Below, one piece after another: positions 43,134 through 51,717 of a stretch of 64,000 nt of DNA. Source of the DNA: JAFECT01 sp035551675 (GTDB lineage Bacteria; Pseudomonadota; Alphaproteobacteria; Caulobacterales; Caulobacteraceae); assembly GCA_035551675.1 (NCBI GenBank), contig DASZMV010000088.1:1-64000 (forward strand), written 5' to 3'. Positions within the stretch are counted from its first letter, which is position 1; every line of letters begins with the position of its first letter. A model generated the notes under the pieces. It made no database searches and had not been told where the DNA came from. It saw only the letters and a list, made by a program, of their open reading frames with translations. Made by a program: the position numbers and the translations under genes.

Positions 43134-44657
43134 GTGCGCGAGCAGTCGACCATCCATGTAGGGAACAGCGCCAGGCCGCCGGAGATGCCGCCGGCGGAGA
43201 AGCCCAGGCGTCGCCTGCGCCTGCCCCGCCTGGGCAAGGTGCCGTGGCCGGGCGGCCTGTCTTCGCGACTGTTGCTGCTGGTCGCGGCCTTCACCCTGAT
43301 CGCCGAGATCATGATCCTGCTGCCGTCGCTGGCGGCCTATCAGGAGCGCTGGCTGCTCGAGCGCGAGCGGGCGGCGGAAGTCGCGACGCTCGCGGTCGAG
43401 GCGGCGCCGGAGTCGCTGGCGCGCGACAGCGACAAGTTCGCGCGCAGCCTGGTCGCCGGCGCCGGCGTGACCAATGTCGCGTTCGAACACGACGGCCGGC
43501 ATCTTCTGGTGCGGGCGCCGCCCATGGCCAAGACGCCCGACGCCGTCAATCTCGGCGAGCACGACGCCGACTGGATCGTCGAGCCGTGGCGCACTCTGTT
43601 CGGCGCGCCCGACCGCATGGTGCGCGTGACGGTGAAGCCGCGTTTTCGCACCGGCAAGTTCATCGAGATCGTGCTGCCCGCGCAACCGCTGAAGGAAGAC
43701 CTCGAGGGCGTCTTGCTGCAGACGGTCCTGGTATCGCTGCTCATCTCGCTCACCGCGGGCGGTGCGGTGTACGCGGCGCTGCTGGCCTTCATCGTGCGGC
43801 CGATGGCGCGGCTGACCGAGTCGATCGAGAAGTTCCGCGCCGACCCGGAGGACCCCACCGTGGCGCCCCAGACCTCGGGCCGCCGCGACGAGATCGGGCG
43901 CATCGAGGAGGAACTCGGGCGCATGCAGGGCGAGGTGCGCCAGGCGTTGCGGTCGCGCGCGCGGTTGGCGGCGCTGGGCGAAGCGGTGGCCAAGATCAGC
44001 CACGACCTGCGCAACATGCTGGCCTCGGCGCAGATGGCGTCGGAGCGTCTGGCGACCTCGGGCGATCCGAAGGTGGCCAAGGCGCTGCCGCGACTGGAGC
44101 GCGCGCTCGATCGCGCGCTGAGCCTGGCGCAGAACGTGTTGAGCTATGGCCGCAGCGAAGAGCCGGCGCCGGCGGCGCGGCGCGTGCTGCTGCGTCCGGC
44201 CATCGAGGCGGCGGCGGAGGATGCGGGCCTGTCGGTGGACGGCGTCGCGCTGGAGATGGAAGTGGGGCCGCGCCTGCAGGTGGAGGCGGACCCCGAGCAT
44301 CTGCATCGCATCCTGCTGAACCTGATGCGCAACGCGCGCGAGGCGATCGAGAGCGTGGCGGATCGCGGCGGGGTGGGGGTCGTGAAGATCAGCGCCAGCA
44401 AGGACGATCCGCAGACGGTGCTGCGCGTCGCGGACAACGGGCCGGGGTTGTCGGAGAAGGCGCGACAGAGATTGTTCCAGCCGTTCGCGGGATCGTCGCG
44501 GAGCGGCGGAGCGGGGTTGGGGTTGGCGATCTCGCGCGAGTTGGTGCAGGCCAACGGCGGGGATTTGGACCTGGTGGACAGCGGGCCGCACGGCACGACG
44601 TTCGAGATTCGGCTGCCGTCGGGTGGACCGACGGAGGCGGAGAAGACGTCGAAATAA
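43134..44657 (+). CDS. Membrane sensor histidine kinase
   Basis: 507 residues from GTG at 43134. A Pro-rich cytoplasmic head (about 1-40) is followed by a first helix (about 43-66), a periplasmic sensor (about 67-190), a second helix (about 195-222), HAMP (about 222-275), a HisKA-like block with the His in VAKISHDLRNMLASAQM (about residue 290), and HATPase (RILLNLMRNAREAI, VADNGPGL, GGAGLGLAISRELV). No response regulator lies next to it. It is co-transcribed with the VTT protein gene, which may point to envelope or lipid sensing. A family B element begins 8 bases after the stop. Confidence 0.9.
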   Translation: MREQSTIHVGNSARPPEMPPAEKPRRRLRLPRLGKVPWPGGLSSRLLLLVAAFTLIAEIMILLPSLAAYQERWLLERERAAEVATLAVEAAPESLARDSDKFARSLVAGAGVTNVAFEHDGRHLLVRAPPMAKTPDAVNLGEHDADWIVEPWRTLFGAPDRMVRVTVKPRFRTGKFIEIVLPAQPLKEDLEGVLLQTVLVSLLISLTAGGAVYAALLAFIVRPMARLTESIEKFRADPEDPTVAPQTSGRRDEIGRIEEELGRMQGEVRQALRSRARLAALGEAVAKISHDLRNMLASAQMASERLATSGDPKVAKALPRLERALDRALSLAQNVLSYGRSEEPAPAARRVLLRPAIEAAAEDAGLSVDGVALEMEVGPRLQVEADPEHLHRILLNLMRNAREAIESVADRGGVGVVKISASKDDPQTVLRVADNGPGLSEKARQRLFQPFAGSSRSGGAGLGLAISRELVQANGGDLDLVDSGPHGTTFEIRLPSGGPTEAEKTSK

Positions 44658-44664
44658 AATCACT

Positions 44665-44910
44665 GCGCGACGTCCTCCCGTCCTTAGACGGGAGGACCGG
44701 ACTGGGCGAAGCCCAGGCCAGGAGGGCAAGTGTTTGGAGCCCACTGCGTTTGAAGGTGATCGTCAAAGTAGATGGCGCCTGAACCGAGCGTCGCGTTCAC
44801 GCACCCCTTCACTCATCACGAACCGCCGTGGGCTGCAAACACTTGCCCTCCTGGCCTGCGCGAAGAGCGCAGGCCGGTCCCCCCGCCTCTTGGGCGGGGG
44901 GACGTCGCGC
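44665..44910. mobile_element. Family B element (copy 1), ~246 bp with long inverted ends
   Basis: Perfect tips GCGCGACGTCC and GGACGTCGCGC. Each ~65-bp end holds two hairpins (left: CCTCCCGTC...GACGGGAGG, then CTGGGCGAAGCCCAG) and the arm CCAGGAGGGCAAGTGTTTG, answered by CAAACACTTGCCCTCCTGG. The ~90-base centre carries no credible gene. The element fills the gap between the stops of the histidine kinase and ggt. A close copy is at 59061-59305. It resembles a non-autonomous (MITE-like) element and probably acts as a two-way terminator. Confidence 0.75.
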
Positions 44911-44923
44911 CGCGTTTCTGGTT

Positions 44924-46669
44924 CTACTCGATCAGCGCCACGCCTTCGCGCCTCGGGTCCGCGCCGCCTTCCAGGCGGCCGTTGCGGATCATGGCGCCGT
45001 GGAGGCCGGAGTCTTCGCCGCCGCCGGGTTGGACCGTGACGCCCCAGGCGGCGAGTTGTTTGACGACGCCGGGCGCGAACTTCTCCGTTTCGCCGTAGGT
45101 CGATGCGCCGCGCGCGATCAGGTTCGGCAGCGCGATCGATTGTTGCATGGACAAATGCCAATCCAGCACGCCGACGACGGCTTTCAGATTGAAGGCGACG
45201 ATCGAGTTGCCGCCGGGGGAACCGACCGCGGCGAGGAAGCGTCCCGCACGATCGAAGACGATCACCGGACACATGGACGAGCGCGGCCGCTTGCCCGGCG
45301 CCACGGCGTTGGCGACCGGACGTCCGCGCGCATCCACCGGCGCGAAGGAGAAGTCCGTCAGTTGGTTGTTGAGGAAAAAGCCGTCGACCATGCGGCCGGT
45401 GCCGAAGATCGACTCCACCGTGGTGGTCATCGAGACCACGTTGCCCCACCGGTCGACGATGGTGAAATCCGAGGTGCCGCCGGGTTCGGCCGTCGCGTCG
45501 GGCCCGCGCGGTTCGGCGCCCGGAGGATTGCCCGCCGCGAAGCCCGACGCCGGCGCGGTCGCGCCGATCAGTTTGGCGCGCGACGCATCGTACTTGGCGT
45601 CGATCATCCCCGCCTGCGGCACATGCACGAACGCGGGATCGCCGACGTAGGCGTCGCGGTCGGCGTACATCAGGCGTTGCGCCTGGGCGAACAGATACCA
45701 GGCGCGCGGATCGTTGGGCCCGCGCTTGTCGATGTCGGTGCGTTCCAGAATCCCGAGCGCTTCGAGCAGGCCCGCGCCGCTCGCCGGCGCGCCCGGCACG
45801 CACACCACATAGATGCGATAGGGCCGGCAGAGCGCGGGCCCCTCTTTCGCGCGATAGGCTTTCAGGTCCGCCGCGCTCATCGCGCCGGGCAACGGCTCCA
45901 TGTGCGTCTTGGCGAGAATGTGCTGAGCGATCGGTCCTTCGTAGAGCGCGGCCGTGCCCTGCGTCGCCAGCGCGCGCAGGGTCGCGGCATAGGCCGGGTT
46001 CTTCAGCCGGTCGCCGGCCGCGTACTTCTGACCGTCGGGCTTGGTGAAATAGGCGATGACGTCGGGGCGCGAGGATTGCGGAAACGCATTGCTGCGGATC
46101 ATCGAGGCCAGGCGCGGGCTGACCACGAAGCCTTGGTCGGCCATGGTCTCGGCCGTGCCGAACAGCGTGCGCCACGCCAGGCGCCCGTGTTCCTTCTGCG
46201 CCAGCGCGAGCAGCGCATAGGCGCCGGGCACGCCGGTCGCGCGCCCCGACACCACCGCCTGGCGGAACGGCAGCGGCTTGCCGTCGGCGCCCAGGAACAG
46301 GCCCGGCGTCGCGGCCGCGGGCGCCGTCTCACGCCCGTTGTAGGCGACGGTCTTGTGCGCCGACGCGTCGTAGAAGGTCATGAAGGCGCCGCCGCCGACG
46401 CCCGAGCTCTGCGGCTCGACCAGGCCCAGCACCGCCTGCACCGCCACGGCCGCGACGGCCGCGCTCCCGCCGCGCCGCAACACCTCCATCCCCGCCTTGG
46501 CCGCCAGCGGATTGGCGGCGGCGACGAGCATGTGGCCGGTGGTGGGGGCGGCGTGGGCGGCGGACTTGGAGACCGGCCGGGGTGCGGGCTTGCCCACCGC
46601 CACGGCGGCGGTCGACACGGCGGCGGCGACCGCGAGGGTGAGAACAGACGCGACGACTGACAGACGCAT
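44924..46669 (-). CDS. ggt: Gamma-glutamyltransferase
   Basis: 581 residues from ATG at 46669, with a signal peptide (MRLSVVASVLTLAVAAAVST, cleavage near 22-35). The N-terminal part has AAANPLAAKAGMEVLRRGGS and SSGVGGGAFMTFYD. The autocleavage site and nucleophile Thr is in EPGGTSDFTIVDRWGN (about residue 380; family form TTHFSVVD). The small subunit continues with VESIFGTGRMVDGFFLNNQL and RPRSSMCPVIV, SPGGNSIV. It acts in the periplasm on glutathione or gamma-glutamyl peptides. The Asp where the family often has His or Tyr (TSDF) is a mild deviation. Confidence 0.92.
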   Translation of the reverse strand: MRLSVVASVLTLAVAAAVSTAAVAVGKPAPRPVSKSAAHAAPTTGHMLVAAANPLAAKAGMEVLRRGGSAAVAAVAVQAVLGLVEPQSSGVGGGAFMTFYDASAHKTVAYNGRETAPAAATPGLFLGADGKPLPFRQAVVSGRATGVPGAYALLALAQKEHGRLAWRTLFGTAETMADQGFVVSPRLASMIRSNAFPQSSRPDVIAYFTKPDGQKYAAGDRLKNPAYAATLRALATQGTAALYEGPIAQHILAKTHMEPLPGAMSAADLKAYRAKEGPALCRPYRIYVVCVPGAPASGAGLLEALGILERTDIDKRGPNDPRAWYLFAQAQRLMYADRDAYVGDPAFVHVPQAGMIDAKYDASRAKLIGATAPASGFAAGNPPGAEPRGPDATAEPGGTSDFTIVDRWGNVVSMTTTVESIFGTGRMVDGFFLNNQLTDFSFAPVDARGRPVANAVAPGKRPRSSMCPVIVFDRAGRFLAAVGSPGGNSIVAFNLKAVVGVLDWHLSMQQSIALPNLIARGASTYGETEKFAPGVVKQLAAWGVTVQPGGGEDSGLHGAMIRNGRLEGGADPRREGVALIE

Positions 46670-46708
46670 GGACGGCTCCGCGATGACGACCCGGATTAGG
46701 CTCAAGAA

Positions 46709-46745
46709 AAAAGGTTGGCCACGAAAAACACGAAAAGCACGAACG
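46709..46745. repeat. Single half of a family E-like repeat
   Basis: The run GGCCACGAAAAACACGAAAAGC and following bases is a tandem of CACGAAAA-type units like the arms of element 57873. No matching inverted arm is found within the following few hundred bases. It is therefore a lone arm or a decayed element. The rest of the 46670-46842 gap shows no gene. Confidence 0.5.
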
Positions 46746-46842
46746 CGGCGGCGGGTTGGCCGCCCTCGGCGGGTTCATCGCGGCAAGACTTACCGCCCGA
46801 CTCGCCGCCGCCACCGTATTTCATCCGTATTCCTCGCACCGG

Positions 46843-47229
46843 TCAGTCCGCCCAGGGGTCGTTTTCACCCATAAGCACCTCGCCCAGATGCTCCAGGGTC
46901 GCCTGACCGCAATCGATGAGGTGCAGCACCTCGCGCACCGCCAAGACCTTTCCCTTCGCCTCCGCCTCGGTGCACGCCGACAGGTCGGGAAGGGTCATCT
47001 CCACCGACTTGGGCAGAAGGCCGGACACCAGCCGCGTATAGACCGGCAGCCACGAGTGGCGCAGCCGCTCGAAGATTTCCTCCTGGTGGTCCTCGAAATC
47101 CTCGAGGATCGCCACCGCGAGCCGGCGGGAGATCTTGTTGCGCGAGCCGGGCGGCTTACCGGGATTGCCGGCGCCGAAGCGGCCGTCGGCGTGGCGGGGG
47201 GTTGCGGTGACGGCGGGGGGTTTGGGCAT
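46843..47229 (-). CDS. DUF5681-like protein (phage-associated type)
   Basis: 128 residues from ATG at 47229 (MPKPPAVTATPRHADGRFGA). The short basic motif RFGAGNPGKPPGSRNKISRR (about 15-34) is the DUF5681 signature, a Gly/Pro/Asn-rich segment found in many phage and integrated-element proteins, often near terminase genes. The remainder is helical and acidic (EDFEDHQEEIFERLRHS, AVREVLHLIDCGQATLEHLG). Function unknown. It stands at the left edge of a short region of foreign-looking genes. Confidence 0.6.
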   Translation of the reverse strand: MPKPPAVTATPRHADGRFGAGNPGKPPGSRNKISRRLAVAILEDFEDHQEEIFERLRHSWLPVYTRLVSGLLPKSVEMTLPDLSACTEAEAKGKVLAVREVLHLIDCGQATLEHLGEVLMGENDPWAD

Positions 47230-47387
47230 GGGCGGCGGGACTTTACCTTGGTTCACGATCCAAAAGAACATACCATGAACATTCCCAGCCGCCCATCCGA
47301 AAAATGTGTACGGGATGATATATCAGGGCCCGGTAGGAGCGCGCCAAGAATGTCTCATGACGGACGCCAAGGGGCAGTTGAACCGCG

Positions 47388-47774
47388 GTCAATACCTCGG
47401 CCTTGATGGCGATCGTGCTGAACGCGCCGGAGGCGGACGCCTGCGCCCACGCGCTCGAGGCCGAAGACGACCTGGTGATCTCCGCCGGCACGGCGGCCGA
47501 AGCGCTCATCGTCGCCGCCCGACGCAATGTCGCGCCGGATATGGCGCGGCTTATCGACGGCCTCGACTTCGAGATCGTCGCCGTGACGGCGGCCGCCGCG
47601 CGGCGCATCGGGCAAGCCCATGAACGGTGGCGCAAGGGGTTGCACGCGGCCGCGCTGAACTTCGGAGACTGCTTCGCCTATGAGGTGGCGAAGGAGCATG
47701 GGTGCCGACTGCTGTACGTGGGGGAGGATTTCGCGCGGACGTTCGCGCGGACGAATGTGGAGGGGGTGGGTTAG
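47388..47774 (+). pseudogene. VapC-like PIN-domain toxin remnant
   Basis: The frame from 47388 reads VNTSALMAIVLNAPEAD and continues with LVISAGTAAEALIVAARR, then LNFGDCFAYEVAKEHGCRLL and GEDFARTF, which is VapC from end to end. In the family the opening is V-I-D-T-S-A, where the Asp binds the catalytic metal. Here the Asp codon is AAT (Asn), no start codon precedes it before an in-frame TGA at 47379, and the first usable starts (TTG 47403, ATG 47406) remove that strand. No VapB antitoxin is recognisable upstream. It is probably an inactive relic; the later acidic residues are intact. Confidence 0.7.
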
Positions 47775-47885
47775 AGGGTGAAGAGGACGGGTGCTCCTAA
47801 CTTTCTCTCCCCTCAGAGTAGCAGTTTAGGATAGTACTGCCCGCAACTGTTCGCCTATCAAGATGCGGGCAAGGACGGGGGACCA

Positions 47886-50800
47886 ATGCCGACGCACATC
47901 ACGGCGCGCCTTGCGTGGCACACTGACGGATGGGACGGTTCAATCTGTCGATCTCCAGACCGCAACACGTATTGCGTAGGCTGCAAATCTTTCCCAGGCG
48001 ACGTCATCTCTCGCGAGCGCGACCTTGAGAAGGAGAAGTCGCTTGCGGGGTTGTCTGGTTCGAAGCTCGACGGATACATTCCCCCCTGCAGCTACAGCTA
48101 CAATGCATTCGGTGTGGCGCACGCGAGTTCGGCATCCAATCCGCCAGAATTTTTTTACGGAAAAGCCAAACGCCACGAGTGGGAACTCGATCCCGCGACG
48201 GTTAGCGTGTGGCCTTACGAAGCGATGTACGCCGAGGAGGTAAAAACCGAAGGGTACCTCGACAACAATCGACGACGCCAGTTGACGCTGGAGTTTTTCA
48301 AACCGATCCAGGAAGATTGCGGCAGCAATCTGATTTTCTACTACGCAAACTATTCCAACCCATTATCGGAAGAGGAAGCTCCAAAGTATGCCCTGATTGG
48401 GGTCTCGCGCATCATCAAGGTAGGGCCGGAGCTATTTTATGAACAAGTCCAGCCGGACATCGCCGAGCGATACGCCGGCGGCATGATCTGGGCCCGCGAT
48501 ATCTCAGCCGCCTACCCAAGCGAGGGCCTTCGACTGCCCTACCACCGCTACGTCGACGATCCGGAGCGGCTGGCGGAGATCGCCCTATTTCCCGAGAACT
48601 CCTATCTCTGCAAATACGGATCGAAGCATCTATCGGACGACGAAGCGATCGGCCTGTTGGAGCAATTCCTCGCAAAGGTCCGATACCTTCGCGAACTAGG
48701 CGACGAGAGCGAGGACTGGAGCGCCCGAGAAGCCTGGCTTCTCAAGGTAATCGCGGAACTTTGGTCTCACCGAGGTCTCTATCCCGGCCTTCTGAATGCG
48801 CTGAAGGTCGCGGGCGCCAGCCCTCTGATCGACAAGGTGAAAGCCCTTTACGCGGTCGAGGGGGGCGCCACCGCTCATGATGCAGCGTTCCAATTCCTAC
48901 AAGACGGCAAGCCCAACATCATAGCAAAGGGCCTTGAGGCATCCGAATTCAAGAAGATTGCTCGCAGCTGGAAGTTACTCGACGACGGGGCGCGCATGCT
49001 CCTGAGGGACGTTTTGCCGCGGCTAGGCTTAACGCAGGCCGAAATGTCCGCGATCGTGTCGGAGAAACGAGATACCTATGGCGTCAGCGCATCCGCTGGC
49101 GAGATCGCAAGCAATCCATACGTGCTATGTGAAACCTATTGCGGTGACTCCGTGGACGACCGGATCGCGTGGAGCACGGTCGACAGAGGGGTCCTTCCGT
49201 CGCCCGATCTCGGAGGCAAGCCGCTTGCCGACATGGACTACAATGACGAGCGCCGCTTCCGGGCGCTTTGCGTTGAGCACCTGAGGCGCGAGCCCAACCA
49301 TACGTTTCGCTTCGCCACGGACCTTCTTACAGAAATCGCACAGCGGATGGAGCGTCTACCGGCTTGGAAGCAAGCTGAATTCAGCACGCGCTATTTCGAA
49401 GTTGATGCAGAATTCCTCTCTCACGCGCTCACGTTGGAAACCTTCGACAAGCGCCCCGCCGTGTACCTGAACGACGTCTTTGAAGACGAGCGGCTCGTCG
49501 AGAAGACGCTTTCGGAACTCGCGACGCGTCCCGACATAAATCTCCGCCGTCCCGTATCCGAAGATGACTGGCACACTTGGACATACAAATCTGATAGTCC
49601 GCTCGCCACCAAGGCGAAGGCAAGATACTCAGAAGCGGCGGCAGAACAGGCACAAATCTGCAACCGCATCTTCCGGCTGCCTTTTTCCGTCGTAACGGGC
49701 CCCGCCGGGACGGGCAAGACGACCGTGATCGAAGCCTTAATCCGAGCCGTTCGGCGGTCGGAAGGGGAAGGCGCATCAATTCTGGTTCTCGCGCCGACGG
49801 GCAAGGCGGCCGATCGGGCGCGGGAGGTTTTCGAAAAGTCATCCCTGCACCGCGTTGAGACAGTCACGGCGCATTCGTTCTTGGCATCGAATGGATGGCT
49901 CAACGAAAACCTTACCTTCAAACGTTCGGGAGGAAAGCGCGCGCAGGTCGGCGCCATCGTGCTCGACGAAGCGTCGATGCTCGACCTTTCGCTCGCAGCA
50001 GCGCTTTTCCGCGTGATCGACTGGCAACATATTCAGCGCCTCATCCTCGTCGGCGATCCCGGGCAACTTCCCCCAATCGGGCGAGGACGCGTCTTCGCCG
50101 ATGTCATCAAATGGCTGTCGCGAGATCGCTCAGAACGCCTTGGCCACCTTCAGCAGAACCTTCGTCAGTGCTTGAACGAAGTCCGAGGAGAAGGCACCGC
50201 CATTGTCGAACTATCCGAGCTGTTCATCGTCGATGATGAGGACAAGGACCTCGACAGCGGCCGGGACGCCTCAACCACGCCCGCTCAGGAAAGCCTGATC
50301 GCTCGCATCCACGCAGGGGGGGAGGTAGATCGCGATTTGGACGTGATTTACTGGGACGACCCCGCCCAGTTTGCTGAGACACTCATAAGCGCCGTTGAAG
50401 CGCGCATGGCCGAAGGGAAGCCAACCGAAGGTGTCCAGCCGTACAAGGTTTGGCAGGAAGCACTCAAACCCGATCCAACGGCGTATCAGGTCCTAACACC
50501 GCACCGAGGCGAACTTCACGGCGTTGAGGCGATTAACGAGGCCTGCCAGGAGCGAATCGCTAAATTCGCGATCGAGCGCGTGGGCTCAGTCGACGGCGTG
50601 ACCTTGAACGACAAGGTTATTCAGATTCGAAACCGGCCGAAATCTAATCCGATTTGGGGGTGGGATAGCGAAAGACGTCAACAAACTAAGGTTGAGGTCT
50701 TTAACGGGGAGATAGGGGTTGTCGGGACCATTGGTTTCGACAGTGCCGTTTGGAAAACGCTCAAAAGCGGATATGGCCCTCGCCTCAAACGATTTGCCGT

Positions 50801-51527
50801 GCAGTTCACCCGTAAGCCGGGCGTAACCGTCGGATACGGCCGCAACGTTCCTCACGGCGGTGGCAAATATCGCCGGAACGAGAAGGTCGAGGATAACCTG
50901 GAGCTTGCCTACGCGGTCTCCATTCACAAGGCGCAGGGCAGCGAATTCGGCCATACGTTTGTTGTCATTCCTTCCAGTGCGAAGAGACCAATCTCAGCGG
51001 AACTGGTCTACACGGCCCTCACGAGAGCCAGTCGGCACTGCACGCTGCTCATTCAGAGCGACGTGAAAAGTTTACTGGACGCGCGTCGGCGCGAAAATGC
51101 GCAAACGCCTCAGATCAACTCGAATCTATTCGGTCTGCACGTGGCAAAGGAGCAGCTCGTAAATCGGCGCGGATGGTATGAGGCCGGCAAGATTCACGAA
51201 GCGCTCAGCGGCGACATGCTGCGTTCCAAATCGGAAGTGATCATCGCCAATCTTCTCCATGAGCGGGAAATTCCATTCCATTATGAACAGATCTTGATAG
51301 CCCCCGACGGAACATTGCGCCTTCCCGACTTCACGGTGAGTTCACGCGGAAGGACCTACTATTGGGAGCACCTGGGTCTGCTCGACCAAACGCAATATGC
51401 GGAAGAATGGAAGCGAAAGAAGGCTTGGTACGATCGTTGGTTTCCGGGACAATTGCTCACAACCAAGGAAGGACCTCATCTGAGCAAACACGCTGCGGAA
51501 ATTATGCAGCAGATGGTCGCTGAGTGA
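47886..51527 (+). CDS. Large RecD-like SF1 helicase with C-terminal PD-(D/E)xK-type nuclease; possible defence protein
   Basis: 1213 residues. Residues ~1-250 form an N-terminal domain I do not recognise, opening ARLAWHTDGWDGSICRSPDR with cysteines at 21, 30 and 33. A linker follows (~250-590), then an SF1B helicase: Walker A GPAGTGKTT (~605), Walker B VLDEASML (~691), LVGDPGQLPPIGRG (~720), VSIHKAQGSEFGH (~1010) and YTALTRASR (~1043), as in RecD2. The last ~120 residues look like a restriction-type nuclease: LRSKSEVIIANLL (~1112), LRLPDFTVSS (~1146), YYWEHLG (~1158), KRKKAWY. Base composition is clearly lower in GC than the flanks, suggesting transfer. It stands alone beside a VapC relic. 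The defence role is inference. Confidence 0.8.
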   Translation: MPTHITARLAWHTDGWDGSICRSPDRNTYCVGCKSFPGDVISRERDLEKEKSLAGLSGSKLDGYIPPCSYSYNAFGVAHASSASNPPEFFYGKAKRHEWELDPATVSVWPYEAMYAEEVKTEGYLDNNRRRQLTLEFFKPIQEDCGSNLIFYYANYSNPLSEEEAPKYALIGVSRIIKVGPELFYEQVQPDIAERYAGGMIWARDISAAYPSEGLRLPYHRYVDDPERLAEIALFPENSYLCKYGSKHLSDDEAIGLLEQFLAKVRYLRELGDESEDWSAREAWLLKVIAELWSHRGLYPGLLNALKVAGASPLIDKVKALYAVEGGATAHDAAFQFLQDGKPNIIAKGLEASEFKKIARSWKLLDDGARMLLRDVLPRLGLTQAEMSAIVSEKRDTYGVSASAGEIASNPYVLCETYCGDSVDDRIAWSTVDRGVLPSPDLGGKPLADMDYNDERRFRALCVEHLRREPNHTFRFATDLLTEIAQRMERLPAWKQAEFSTRYFEVDAEFLSHALTLETFDKRPAVYLNDVFEDERLVEKTLSELATRPDINLRRPVSEDDWHTWTYKSDSPLATKAKARYSEAAAEQAQICNRIFRLPFSVVTGPAGTGKTTVIEALIRAVRRSEGEGASILVLAPTGKAADRAREVFEKSSLHRVETVTAHSFLASNGWLNENLTFKRSGGKRAQVGAIVLDEASMLDLSLAAALFRVIDWQHIQRLILVGDPGQLPPIGRGRVFADVIKWLSRDRSERLGHLQQNLRQCLNEVRGEGTAIVELSELFIVDDEDKDLDSGRDASTTPAQESLIARIHAGGEVDRDLDVIYWDDPAQFAETLISAVEARMAEGKPTEGVQPYKVWQEALKPDPTAYQVLTPHRGELHGVEAINEACQERIAKFAIERVGSVDGVTLNDKVIQIRNRPKSNPIWGWDSERRQQTKVEVFNGEIGVVGTIGFDSAVWKTLKSGYGPRLKRFAVQFTRKPGVTVGYGRNVPHGGGKYRRNEKVEDNLELAYAVSIHKAQGSEFGHTFVVIPSSAKRPISAELVYTALTRASRHCTLLIQSDVKSLLDARRRENAQTPQINSNLFGLHVAKEQLVNRRGWYEAGKIHEALSGDMLRSKSEVIIANLLHEREIPFHYEQILIAPDGTLRLPDFTVSSRGRTYYWEHLGLLDQTQYAEEWKRKKAWYDRWFPGQLLTTKEGPHLSKHAAEIMQQMVAE

Positions 51528-51605
51528 AGTTGGTTTGCGTTTCAAATCCTTTCCAACATTTAACCGGGCCGAGATGTAGATGACCCTTACCGCAAGGTGC
51601 TCATT

Positions 51606-51635
51606 CCACCGTCCGGGAGCGGTGGAGTCATTTTC
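51606..51635 (+). terminator. Possible terminator after the helicase-nuclease gene
   Basis: CCACCG, loop TCCGGGAG, CGGTGG, then AGTCATTTTC. A 6-bp GC stem with a modest T run, 79 bases after the stop. It also lies in the leader region of the beta-lactamase-like gene. Confidence 0.4.
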
Positions 51636-51717
51636 AAAATTAGAAACTTCTTTTCTTGAGGCGCCGTCCCGTGCCAGGCTCCAGTGCAATCGAGCCCCGT
51701 CAGCAAAAGAGCACGCG

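Noticed and set aside
44763..44835. Short conserved peptide MSEGVRERDA read from both B elements as a gene start
   Set aside because: The similarity of the two peptides follows from the DNA repeat itself. There is no ribosome site, and the frames run into unrelated antisense sequence.
47306..47402. Possible VapB antitoxin upstream of the VapC relic
   Set aside because: The open frames there show no AbrB, RHH or Rv0623-type wording and continue out of frame through the vapC sequence.
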